A stretch of 64,000 nucleotides of DNA, from NCBI GenBank assembly GCA_910576325.1, contig CAJTIM010000011.1, forward strand, positions 1 to 64,000, given 5' to 3'. This document shows positions 52,595 through 61,095 of the stretch, piece after piece (positions within the stretch are counted from its first letter, which is position 1; each line of letters starts with the position of its first letter). The notes under the pieces are model-generated. The model made no database searches and was not told the origin of the DNA. It worked only from the letters and a program-made list of their open reading frames with translations. The translations under genes and the position numbers were made by a program. The DNA comes from Clostridia bacterium. GTDB taxonomy: Bacteria; Bacillota; Clostridia; Lachnospirales; Lachnospiraceae.

Positions 52595-54826
52595 ATGAAA
52601 TTTTTAAAAAGACTATTCAAAATCCTCCTTTTCTTAAGCATCACAGCCATCCTTGCCCTGGGCGGGGCCGTTATCTATAAGGTCTACCCCTTATACGAGG
52701 AATACAGCCAGGAAGCAAAAAAGATCGTGGAGGAGTCCAACACCAATACCTTCAAACGCAATCTCACCAGCTACTTCTACGACGACGAGGGCAGCTTGCT
52801 CACCGAGCTGTCGGGAAACGGGAGCAAGATCTACCTGACCTTCGACGAAATCCCGGAGAATGTAGTCAATGCCTTCATCGCCATTGAGGACAGAAGATTC
52901 TGGGAGCACAAAGGCATAGACATAAAAGGAATGATCCGGGTCGGCGTGGAGTTTGTTGCCTCAGGAGGCGAGACGGTCCACGGCGCCAGTACCATCACCC
53001 AGCAGCTTGTGCGGAACGTATTTATCACAAAAGAAGTCACCCTGGAGCGAAAAGTCAAGGAGATCTGCTATGCCCTGGAGGTGGAAAAAAAGTATTCCAA
53101 GGAAGAAATCATAGAATTTTATATCAACAACATCTACTTTGCCAACAACTGTTACGGCATCGAGGCGGCGGCGCAGTTCTATTTCAACAAGCCGGCCAGT
53201 GAGCTGTCTTTAAATGAGACAGCCTATTTGTGTGCGGTTCCCAATTCCCCCTCCTACTACGATCCGCTGAAAAACAGCGGCAACGCCCTTCCAAGACGGG
53301 ACAAGGTGCTGAAAGATATGCAGGAATGCGAGATGATTACGGAGACCCAGCGTATCCAGGCGCTTCGGGAGGATCTTGTTCTCAATGAAAAAAAGCCCAT
53401 AGAAATCAAGGACTATGAAACCACCTACGCCATTGACTGCGCCATCCGCTATCTGATGAAGCTGGACGGCTTTCTGTTCCGCAGCTCCTTTGCCACAATG
53501 GAAGACTACAACTTTTACATGGAAACCTACAATCAATCCTACGAGCGTCTGCGTGCGGAGCTGTATACAGGAGGCTATGTCATCCAAACCACCTTAAATA
53601 AGGAAAAGCAGAAGCTTCTTCAGGAGAGCGTGGATAATGCTCTGGCCTTTGACGAGGAAATGACGGAAAACGGTCAGTTTGCCCTCCAGGGAGCGGCTAC
53701 CGTGGTGAACAATGAAACCGGCAAGGTAGAGGCCATTGTAGGAGGAAGAACCCAGAATAACGGCACCTATACCCTGAACCGGGCCTATCAGTCCTACCGC
53801 CAGCCGGGAAGCTCCATCAAGCCGCTGATCGTCTACCTGCCGGCCCTGGAGCGGGGCTATACGGATCGGTCCGCAGTGACAGATATTAACGTAGAAAAGG
53901 CGAAGGAGGAACCGGAAAAGGTTCTGGAAATGTACGGCGCCAAAACCACCCTCCGTGCTGCGGTGGAAAGCTCCAAAAACGGCGTGGCCTGGCGGCTTTT
54001 CTGCGAGATTACCCCGGAAGCCGGGTTGTCCTACCTTCAGGACATGAGCTTTGCCCGGATTGTGCCCGATGATTTTTATCCGGCTTCCTCTCTGGGCGGC
54101 CTTACCTACGGAACGACAACCGTAGAGATGGCAAATGCCTACTCCTGCGTGGCAAATCACGGAAAATTTCAGCAGACGGATTGTATCATATCCATTTTGG
54201 ACAAATACGGGGAGGAGCTTTACGAGCCGTATGAAACCAGGCAGGTTTACGAGGCGGAGCAGGCGGAGCTGATGATAGATATTTTACAGGGCGTGATCAA
54301 GAAGGGCACGGCAAGAAAAATGGGGTGGAAGAGTACGGTGGAGGCCGCCGGAAAGACGGGAACCACCAACAACAGCAAGGACGGATGGTTTGTGGGAGTC
54401 ACTCCGGACTACGCGATGGCGGTTTGGGTTGGTTATGATATGCCCAGGGAGCTGAACAACCTGTACGGAGGAAGCTATCCGGCCCAGATCTGGAAGGACG
54501 CGATGGAGGCCCTTGTGGAAGGCTCGGAGCATGAGCGCTTTGAGACTACCACGGAGATTGTAAACGGAGATGAGAAATACTATCCGGGAAGAGACGGCTC
54601 AGAGGTGCTTTCGCCGGGGTATACGGTTCAGAATTACCGGGACGATCACGCCCTGGCGGATCGCATTGAAGCGCTGATTGCGCAGATTGCCCAGGAAACC
54701 GACCGGGGGCAGCAGGAGGCTTACTATGAGCAGGCAAAGGCTCTGGTGGAGCAGATCTACGGGCAGACGCTGAAAGGGGCACAGAGGCGGAGACTGGAAG
54801 AGGTTTACGGCACATATTTCAACTAA
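52595..54826 (+). CDS. Penicillin-binding protein 1A-type transglycosylase/transpeptidase
   Basis: Protein of 743 residues. One N-terminal membrane helix (about 7-28). Glycosyltransferase family 51 domain with AFIAIEDRRFWEHKGID and GASTITQQLVRNVF (about 90-160). Transpeptidase domain with SxxK (PGSSIKPL), SxN (SSKNG) and KTGTTNNSKDGW. It polymerises and crosslinks peptidoglycan. The ATG at 52595 begins the membrane anchor; ribosome site is weak and an earlier ATG (52526) in the same frame is not excluded. Confidence 0.93.
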   Translation: MKFLKRLFKILLFLSITAILALGGAVIYKVYPLYEEYSQEAKKIVEESNTNTFKRNLTSYFYDDEGSLLTELSGNGSKIYLTFDEIPENVVNAFIAIEDRRFWEHKGIDIKGMIRVGVEFVASGGETVHGASTITQQLVRNVFITKEVTLERKVKEICYALEVEKKYSKEEIIEFYINNIYFANNCYGIEAAAQFYFNKPASELSLNETAYLCAVPNSPSYYDPLKNSGNALPRRDKVLKDMQECEMITETQRIQALREDLVLNEKKPIEIKDYETTYAIDCAIRYLMKLDGFLFRSSFATMEDYNFYMETYNQSYERLRAELYTGGYVIQTTLNKEKQKLLQESVDNALAFDEEMTENGQFALQGAATVVNNETGKVEAIVGGRTQNNGTYTLNRAYQSYRQPGSSIKPLIVYLPALERGYTDRSAVTDINVEKAKEEPEKVLEMYGAKTTLRAAVESSKNGVAWRLFCEITPEAGLSYLQDMSFARIVPDDFYPASSLGGLTYGTTTVEMANAYSCVANHGKFQQTDCIISILDKYGEELYEPYETRQVYEAEQAELMIDILQGVIKKGTARKMGWKSTVEAAGKTGTTNNSKDGWFVGVTPDYAMAVWVGYDMPRELNNLYGGSYPAQIWKDAMEALVEGSEHERFETTTEIVNGDEKYYPGRDGSEVLSPGYTVQNYRDDHALADRIEALIAQIAQETDRGQQEAYYEQAKALVEQIYGQTLKGAQRRRLEEVYGTYFN

Positions 54827-54881
54827 GTAATGTAAAATTTTGTTTGAAATTATTGGCAGTATTATTTAATAATAGCAAAAT

Positions 54882-54897
54882 GGCATCAATTGATACC
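54882..54897. promoter_or_regulatory. Palindromic operator of the Panacea toxin-antitoxin locus
   Basis: GG-C-ATCAATTGAT-A-CC: a perfect 10-bp palindrome with flanking GG/CC, located 20 bases before the TTG start of the first gene. It is the obvious binding site for the helix-turn-helix of the downstream antitoxin. Confidence 0.65.
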
Positions 54898-54916
54898 AAA
54901 TCGGGAGGATATATAA

Positions 54917-55435
54917 TTGACGGATGGGAAGTCAAGGATTGAGAGCGAGTTGGAGGTTCGTTCTTATTTACAGAATTTAAAATATGCCCTGGATCATGAT
55001 GCACAGATTACATTCCAGGAGGTACGACAGGTTGATCAGAAGAGAGCATATACCATTGCAAAATTATTTCCGAACGAGAATCCGGCAGATGCATTGCGCA
55101 GAGAGCTTAAGACTTTAACGGTAAAGGAATATATGCGAACCGTTAAAGATCTGCGATTTTCCAAACGAAGCGAAATGCGTGAATTTGGAAAGGTATATAA
55201 TGATAGTAAGGATTTGTATATTAAGATAAGAGTGGAGCTTTTATCAGCTTATGGGAAACATACTGCTTTTGTAATGTCATTTCATTTTGCGGCGGAAGCA
55301 TTTACACCGGAGGTGTTTCCATATGGAGAACATTCCGTTGTTATCCCTCTGAATGTCGAGAGTCGCCAAATGGAAATGCCGGCATGTCCGGTTAACTCGT
55401 TGCCTGAGGGAACAAAGGCACAGGCCAGGAAGTAA
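54917..55435 (+). CDS. Candidate toxin of a Panacea-type toxin-antitoxin pair
   Basis: Protein of 172 residues, not a recognised toxin fold. The TTG start follows GGGAGGA. The centre (about 85-135) is a mixed alpha-beta segment, ending near FHFAAEAFTPEVFPYGE. The last about 24 residues (from SRQMEMPACP) are encoded by the dispersed repeat at 55366-55413, so the native C-terminus may have been lost. Its place directly before a Panacea-domain antitoxin (15-base gap) suggests it is the toxin. This is inferred from context alone. Confidence 0.6.
   Translation: MTDGKSRIESELEVRSYLQNLKYALDHDAQITFQEVRQVDQKRAYTIAKLFPNENPADALRRELKTLTVKEYMRTVKDLRFSKRSEMREFGKVYNDSKDLYIKIRVELLSAYGKHTAFVMSFHFAAEAFTPEVFPYGEHSVVIPLNVESRQMEMPACPVNSLPEGTKAQARK
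55366..55413. repeat. Dispersed palindromic repeat, copy B
   Basis: Core ATGCCGGCAT (55376-55385). It lies inside the 3' end of the candidate toxin gene and encodes its tail. Aligns with 18501-18548 at 36 of 48 positions. Confidence 0.7.
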
Positions 55436-55450
55436 GAAGGTGGTGAGTTT

Positions 55451-56482
55451 GTGAGCAGGAAATTGCTGAATCGAAAAAAAATGTTTTGCTTAAGCTGCAT
55501 GGAAGAGCATGAAGTAGAAACGGTAAGCTGCATTGACAAAAATATTTTTAAAGGTATCTTGGTAGAATATCCGGCAGAATACTACTATTGTAGTAAAGCT
55601 AAGGAGTATTACGGGGACGAAAATCAGATGCGTTCCAACGACATTTCCATGAAGGATGCATATCGAAGAAAGCAGGGACTCTTGACCACAGAGGATATTT
55701 CTTCCATTCGCGGAAAGTATAATATGAGCCAGAGCGATCTTTGTCTTTTATTGGGGTGGGGAAAAAAGACAATTACCAGATACGAGGGGCATCAGATACA
55801 GGATGCTGCCCATGATACGATTTTGAGGAAGCTTTCGGAAGATCCGGAATGGTTTCTGGTCTTATTGGAACTGGCAAAGGATTCTATTCCGGCTGTTTCC
55901 TATGCTAAATATAGGGAAGCGGCCGCAAGACTTTTTGAGCAGGAGCGGGATCGATACCTTCGAAAAGCAATCTTTGCCCAATATGCAAGATTTCATGACA
56001 AGCTTGAATATAACGGGAATGTAAGACTATCCCTGGATAAAGTGGTTGATGTTATCCGCTACTTTTCAAATGCTCCGCAGGTAGTGAAGCTTTACAAGGT
56101 AAAACTGATGAAGCTTCTGTGGTATTCCGATGCTTTATCATTTAAACGCAGGGGGTATGCGATAACAGGTCTTATTTATCAGGCGCTTCCGATGGGAGCA
56201 GTTCCCATTGCTCATGATTCCATTATTGATCTTTATGGTGTAGAATATGATGAAATTGAGTTGGGAGATGGAACGGGATATTTTTTTAAAAAATCAAAGA
56301 GTGCGGAGTATCAGTATCTTTCTCAAGAAGACCGAGAGATTCTTGATGAGATAATCCGCATTTTCGGAAGCTGTACAAAGGATGCGATTATTGATATTAT
56401 GCATAAAGAACAGGCTTACTTAGAGACTGCTCCGAGAGCTGTGATTTCTTTTACGTATGCAAAGGGATTATCAATACAGTGA
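55451..56482 (+). CDS. Panacea (DUF4065) antitoxin with zinc-finger and HTH
   Basis: Protein of 343 residues. N-terminal MqsA-like zinc knuckle with CLSC (about 13-16); the second cysteine pair is incomplete (YCSKAKEYY). An XRE-like helix-turn-helix is at about 78-110 (MSQSDLCLLLGWGKKTITRYE). The Panacea/SocA domain is at about 190-320 (KLYKVKLMKLLWYSDALSFKRRGYAITGLIYQALPMGAVP). Such antitoxins neutralise diverse toxins and repress their own operon. GTG start with AAGGTGGTGA upstream. Confidence 0.85.
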   Translation: MSRKLLNRKKMFCLSCMEEHEVETVSCIDKNIFKGILVEYPAEYYYCSKAKEYYGDENQMRSNDISMKDAYRRKQGLLTTEDISSIRGKYNMSQSDLCLLLGWGKKTITRYEGHQIQDAAHDTILRKLSEDPEWFLVLLELAKDSIPAVSYAKYREAAARLFEQERDRYLRKAIFAQYARFHDKLEYNGNVRLSLDKVVDVIRYFSNAPQVVKLYKVKLMKLLWYSDALSFKRRGYAITGLIYQALPMGAVPIAHDSIIDLYGVEYDEIELGDGTGYFFKKSKSAEYQYLSQEDREILDEIIRIFGSCTKDAIIDIMHKEQAYLETAPRAVISFTYAKGLSIQ

Positions 56483-56654
56483 GAACTAGCAGCCTGAAGG
56501 CGAGTGCCGCTAAATAGGTGCTAAAATATTTAAAGGTTTTTCTTTTACTGGTATTTGAAAAAGGAATAAGATCCAAAACAGGAATTTCTTGTTATTTTTT
56601 TCGGCCTTTTGATAGCTTCACCCAGGGATTCGCTTGTCGATCTGTATAAAACAC

Positions 56655-56725
56655 TTGAACTTTTTCTCAATTTTTAGTAGAATATATACATGGCGGTCTC
56701 CGGGGCGGAAAGAAGGCGCGGAGAC
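56655..56725 (+). promoter_or_regulatory. Promoter and leader hairpin of the EF-G-like gene
   Basis: -35 TTGAAC (56655-56660), 17-bp spacer, -10 TAGAAT (56678-56683). The leader contains a GTCTCCG / CGGAGAC hairpin (56696-56702 and 56719-56725). Confidence 0.7.
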
Positions 56726-56750
56726 GCAAAAAAATTTTGGAGGATAAGGC

Positions 56751-58826
56751 ATGAACATTTACACAACTGACAAGATTCGCAACGTAGTGCTCTTAGGACA
56801 CGGCGGCTGTGGTAAGACCAGTCTGGTAGAAGCTATGGCATATGTATCCGGGCTTACGACCCGAATCGGCAAGGTAACCGACGGGAATACCATCAGTGAT
56901 TACGATAAGGAAGAGATTAAGAGAAAGTTCTCAATCAGCACTTCCGTGATTCCGCTGATTTGGCAGGACTGCAAAATAAATATTTTAGACGCACCGGGAT
57001 ATTTTGACTTTGTAGGCGAGGCAGAGGAAGCTGTGGCCGCTGCGGACGCCGCAATTATCGTGGTATCCGGTAAGGCCGGCGTGGAGGTAGGAACGGAAAA
57101 GGCATGGGAGATGTGCGAAAAGTACAAGCTGCCCCGGATGTTCTTTGTAACCGAGATGGACGTGGATCATGCATCCTTCCGCCAGGTGGTAGAGGACTTA
57201 ACCGAGCGCTACGGCAAGAAGATTGCTCCCTTCTATCAGCCTATCCGCGAGGATGAGAAGTTTGTGGGCTACATCAATGTGTGCAAGATGGAAGGCCGCC
57301 GCTTTACGGACATCGGCAAGCGTGAGCCTTGTGAGATTCCGGAATATTCCAAAGAAAACCTGGCCATCTGCCGGGAGGCCCTTTTAGATGCGGTTGCGGA
57401 GACCTCCGATGAATTTATGGAGCGTTATTTCAACGGGGAGGAATTTACCGTCAGCGAGATTCGTGCGGCCATGAAGTTCAATGTGGGCGACGGTTCCGTG
57501 ATTCCCGTTTCGATGGGTTCCAGTGCGGAGCTTCGGAACATTCACAATCTGATGAATGACATTGTAGAGCTGTTCCCAAGCCCGGATAAAAAGGCCTGCA
57601 ACGGCATCAACACCAAGACCAACGAGATTTTCGAGGCAAATTACGACTTCTCTAAGGCAAAATCCGCTTATGTATTTAAGACCATCGTGGACCCCTTTAT
57701 CGGAAAATATTCTCTTATCAAGGTGTCCTCCGGCGTTATCAAATCTGACGATGCCCTCTACAACCAGGATAAGGAGACAGAGGAAAAGCTGAGCAAGCTC
57801 TATGTAATGCAGGGCAATAAGCCTATCGAGGTTTCGGAGCTTCACGCAGGCGATATCGGAGCTATCGGCAAGCTGAACAGTACCAAGACGGGAGATACCC
57901 TTTCCACCAAGGCTACACCGGTGGCGTTCGGAAGAACCGAGGTTTCCAAGCCCTATACATACATGTGCTATAAGGCAAAGAATAAGGGAGATGAGGATAA
58001 GATTTCCCAGGCACTTACGAAGATGATGGAAGAGGATTTGACTCTTAAGGCTGTCAATGATTCCGAGAACCGTCAGACTCTGCTTTACGGCATGGGCGAT
58101 CAGCACCTGGATGTGGTTGTAAGTAAGCTGGAGGAGAAGTTTAAGGTTGCAGTAGAGCTGAGCCGTCCAAAGGTTGCCTTCCGCGAGACCATCCGCAAGA
58201 AATCGGATGTGGATTCCAAGTATAAGAAGCAGTCCGGCGGGCACGGACAGTACGGCCATGTGAAGATGACCTTTGAGCCATCGGGAGATTTGGAGACGGC
58301 TTATGTATTCGATCAGATTGTAGTGGGCGGAGCCGTTCCCAAGAATTACTTCCCGGCTGTGGAAAAGGGTGTGCAGGAATCCGTTATCAAGGGACCTCTG
58401 GCCGGATATCCCGTTGTAGGCGTGAAGGCGGTACTCTATGACGGATCTTACCATCCGGTAGACTCCTCGGAGATGGCGTTTAAGACAGCCACCGTTCAGG
58501 CGTTTAAGAAGGGCTTTATGGATGCAAGTCCGGTGCTTTTGGAGCCTATCTGTTCTATGACCGTTACGGTTCCCGATAAGTATACGGGAGACGTTATGGG
58601 CGATCTGAATAAGCGCCGCGGCCGTGTACTGGGCATGAATCCGGTAGCAGGCGGCAAGCAGGAGGTTGTGGCAGATGTGCCTATGACCGAGATTTTCGGG
58701 TATTCCACAGACCTACGCTCCATGACAGGAGGAAGCGGTGTCTATGCATACGAGTTTGCACGCTATGAGCAGGCTCCGTCTGATGTACAGGAGAGGGAAG
58801 TGGCAGCGAGAGCTGCAGAGGAATAA
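56751..58826 (+). CDS. Elongation factor G-like GTPase
   Basis: Protein of 691 residues with the five-domain EF-G layout. G1 is GHGGCGKT (16-23), G3 is DAPG (80-83) and later domains contain GGHGQYGHVKMTFEPSG and the C-terminal RRGRVLGMNPVAGGKQEV. The G4 motif, NKxD in normal EF-G, reads TEMD (134-137). It belongs to the second EF-G type found beside the canonical factor in clostridia; role in ribosome translocation or recycling is inferred. Ribosome site TTGGAGG. Confidence 0.88.
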   Translation: MNIYTTDKIRNVVLLGHGGCGKTSLVEAMAYVSGLTTRIGKVTDGNTISDYDKEEIKRKFSISTSVIPLIWQDCKINILDAPGYFDFVGEAEEAVAAADAAIIVVSGKAGVEVGTEKAWEMCEKYKLPRMFFVTEMDVDHASFRQVVEDLTERYGKKIAPFYQPIREDEKFVGYINVCKMEGRRFTDIGKREPCEIPEYSKENLAICREALLDAVAETSDEFMERYFNGEEFTVSEIRAAMKFNVGDGSVIPVSMGSSAELRNIHNLMNDIVELFPSPDKKACNGINTKTNEIFEANYDFSKAKSAYVFKTIVDPFIGKYSLIKVSSGVIKSDDALYNQDKETEEKLSKLYVMQGNKPIEVSELHAGDIGAIGKLNSTKTGDTLSTKATPVAFGRTEVSKPYTYMCYKAKNKGDEDKISQALTKMMEEDLTLKAVNDSENRQTLLYGMGDQHLDVVVSKLEEKFKVAVELSRPKVAFRETIRKKSDVDSKYKKQSGGHGQYGHVKMTFEPSGDLETAYVFDQIVVGGAVPKNYFPAVEKGVQESVIKGPLAGYPVVGVKAVLYDGSYHPVDSSEMAFKTATVQAFKKGFMDASPVLLEPICSMTVTVPDKYTGDVMGDLNKRRGRVLGMNPVAGGKQEVVADVPMTEIFGYSTDLRSMTGGSGVYAYEFARYEQAPSDVQEREVAARAAEE

Positions 58827-58832
58827 GAGAAA

Positions 58833-58893
58833 TGCGGCCGTAAAGCCGCAGTAAAGAGTATGGGAGCGGATTTTCCTAGAGGGGAATCCGCTC
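58833..58893 (+). terminator. Two hairpins after the EF-G-like gene
   Basis: TGCGGC-CGTAAA-GCCGCA (58833-58850) and GAGCGGATT / AATCCGCTC (58864-58872 and 58885-58893). No strong T-run follows, so these may be processing stems rather than a full terminator. Confidence 0.45.
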
Positions 58894-59026
58894 TCGTACG
58901 TTGAATCGGGCTGTAGTCTATTCCAAAGAGGAGGCGTCTGTAAGGGGATGCATTGACAGAGAATTACAGGGAATCCTATATCAAGGGATAAGAAGTGCAA
59001 GGAATCAATCATGAAAGGATAACAAA

Positions 59027-60289
59027 ATGAATAATAATAAGATTCAAAAAGTATCGGAGTCTATTATCCGGCTTCCGGGTGTGCGCTCCATAGGAGTGAT
59101 CGGTGATCCGGGCTGTGAGGGCCTTGGAACCTACAATATGAAAGTATATGCGGGAGCCTTGGAGGAGACCGGCAGGGATGATATTACGCTTGTTGTGGGA
59201 GATCTGGTGCCCGCAGGAACCAGGCATCATTATCAGACGATCCAGGAGCTTACGGAGATTTTAGCAGGAAACAGAGTCTATGCCCTTCGGGGAAACCACG
59301 ATACGGGAGCTTATACAGAGTATTTCGGAGAAAAGAACTACGCACTTCTTGCAGAAAAATTTGCCGTAGTTGTACTGGACAATGCAAAGCGAACCTTTGA
59401 GGAGGAGGGCATGGAGCTTTTGTCCGGTGTCCTGGCTATGGAAGATGTGGAGCAGGTGATCATTGCATTTCACATCCCTGTGCCAAACCATTTCATCTTA
59501 AACTGCGTAACTGAGGAAGAATTTGCCCGTCTGAAAAAAGCCTATGAGCCTTGGAAACAGAAAGTAAAATATCTCCTCTGCGGTCATGTCCATTCCGGAT
59601 TTGAGGATTGCGTGGACGGGATTCCGCTGATCTGCACCGGTGGCGGCGGGGCTATGATTGAGGATGTGTCAAAGGACATTCGTGCCTGTGATGTGGAGCA
59701 TCATGTGGTGCATTTCTATGAGAAGGACGGAAGCCTGCACCATCAGGTCATAAATCTTTCGGAGGACTGTTACGGACGTGAGCGCAAGGATGGTATTTTA
59801 AGCCAGAAGCTGAAAGAGACAGTAGAGGGTGAGCTGATGGCTCATTTCAAATATATGATGTTCGCGGATCGGGCGGAGCGCAGAGGAATGAAGAGGATTG
59901 CCAACCTGTTTCGTGCACTTGCGGCTTCCGAATATTATCATGCGCGGAGTTTTTACTCCGTACTGGATCGTCCTGCGCCGTTCCTGGAAACGGCGGCAGC
60001 TTTTGTCCCGGGAGAGGAGTTTGAACAGGAATATTTCTACCGGATGCTTGCGGACTATGCAAAGGAGCATGAATTTCCGCTGGCGGAGCAGGCTTATGCC
60101 GGCGCTGCGGCTGCGGAAAAGGAACATGCCGCGCTCTTAAAGGAAGCGGCGGATCCGGACAGATTCACCAGGGAGGTGATTTATGTCTGCCCTGTCTGCG
60201 GCTATGTGATGACCGGAGACAAGGCGCCCGAGCGCTGCCCGGTGTGCGGCGGACCGAAGAAGCAGTATGAGGTCTTTGAAAAAGAGTGA
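59027..60289 (+). CDS. Metallophosphoesterase-rubrerythrin fusion
   Basis: Protein of 420 residues joining two unrelated enzymes. Residues 1-245: calcineurin-like phosphoesterase with GDL (58-60), GNHD (89-92), His149 and GHVH (186-189); the first motif (Asp27-Pro-Gly) lacks its usual histidine. Residues 255-375: ferritin-like diiron domain with Glu269, Glu302 and His305 (SEYYHA), and EKEH (364-367). Residues 386-420: rubredoxin-type knuckle with Cys388, Cys391, Cys404 and Cys407. The second half would reduce peroxide. Ribosome site AAAGGAT. Confidence 0.88.
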   Translation: MNNNKIQKVSESIIRLPGVRSIGVIGDPGCEGLGTYNMKVYAGALEETGRDDITLVVGDLVPAGTRHHYQTIQELTEILAGNRVYALRGNHDTGAYTEYFGEKNYALLAEKFAVVVLDNAKRTFEEEGMELLSGVLAMEDVEQVIIAFHIPVPNHFILNCVTEEEFARLKKAYEPWKQKVKYLLCGHVHSGFEDCVDGIPLICTGGGGAMIEDVSKDIRACDVEHHVVHFYEKDGSLHHQVINLSEDCYGRERKDGILSQKLKETVEGELMAHFKYMMFADRAERRGMKRIANLFRALAASEYYHARSFYSVLDRPAPFLETAAAFVPGEEFEQEYFYRMLADYAKEHEFPLAEQAYAGAAAAEKEHAALLKEAADPDRFTREVIYVCPVCGYVMTGDKAPERCPVCGGPKKQYEVFEKE

Positions 60290-60351
60290 CGGCAGGGAAA
60301 TGATGTACGATTGCTTGTCTAATAAGAAGTGCGGAAATGGGGAGAATGAAT

Positions 60352-60732
60352 GTGAAAAAATATCGAAATATCTGCATAATCGCGGCATTGCTTCTTCTGG
60401 CAGTTTCAGGCTGTTCTAAAAAAGAGGAAAAGGTTGAGCCGGAGGATCGGGTTTTCATGGTAAATGACACCCTTTACTATGGGACAGAGGAAACAGGGCC
60501 TATGGGAGATGCCGGCTGTGTGGAGGGAGAAATACTTTCCACTACCAAGGCAGGAGAGCTTCCGACGGAGAACGGCCAGTCCAATTTCGGCGGCATAGGG
60601 AATCCTTATACCTTTGATTCCGGTGACGGCGCGATTATGGTTTTTGTAGAAGAGGAATATTTCTGGTTTTATGCAAAGGAAACAGCGAAAACGGAAGGAA
60701 CGGACCAGGAGAAGGAAGAACACCGGCTTTGA
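60352..60732 (+). CDS. Small lipoprotein sharing a domain with the BlaR1 sensor
   Basis: Protein of 126 residues, GTG start after GGGGAG. Lipobox LAVSGC. The mature part has MVNDTLYYGT, a CVEGEILSTTKAGELPTENGQSNFG block and PYTFDSGDGAIMVF, matching residues about 433-510 of the BlaR1 protein. An in-frame ATG at 60346 or 60337 is possible but badly spaced. The reading frame may continue in another frame after about 60700. Confidence 0.78.
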   Translation: MKKYRNICIIAALLLLAVSGCSKKEEKVEPEDRVFMVNDTLYYGTEETGPMGDAGCVEGEILSTTKAGELPTENGQSNFGGIGNPYTFDSGDGAIMVFVEEEYFWFYAKETAKTEGTDQEKEEHRL

Positions 60733-61030
60733 AGAGATTCGGGATGAGATTTTGTATGTTGGTGCGGAGCCTTTGGGCCTGGAATCCGGGACGGAATTTG
60801 TCCTTTATCTGCCGGAAAAATCCGTTTCCGATTTGTCCGAGGAGTTTCTAAGCTGGTGGCCAGGCCGCTATGAATGGGACGGGGAGAGCGAAAGGCAGCT
60901 TGGCTGCTATGGAATCCGAAACCAAGAGACAGGAGCCGGATTTTTTTCGGATGCGGCCTGTATGGTCTGCGGGAGTGCTGCCGTTTCGCCTCAGACGGGC
61001 GTATGCGGTAAGTGCGGAACTACACAATAA
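60671..61030 (+). pseudogene. Displaced reading frame after the lipoprotein gene, possible frameshifted 3' part
   Basis: A 119-residue frame overlaps the end of the lipoprotein gene in another frame. From about 60735 its composition looks coding and ends with two CxxC pairs (CMVCG, CGKCG). No ribosome site precedes the first ATG. Either the lipoprotein gene is frameshifted in a purine-rich stretch near 60700, or this is a separate small gene with an unseen start. Confidence 0.45.
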
Positions 61031-61095
61031 GTTTCGGTTTGCAAAGCATTATTTCATAATGAATGTATTTATAATAGAATGAAAGGAATGATAAA

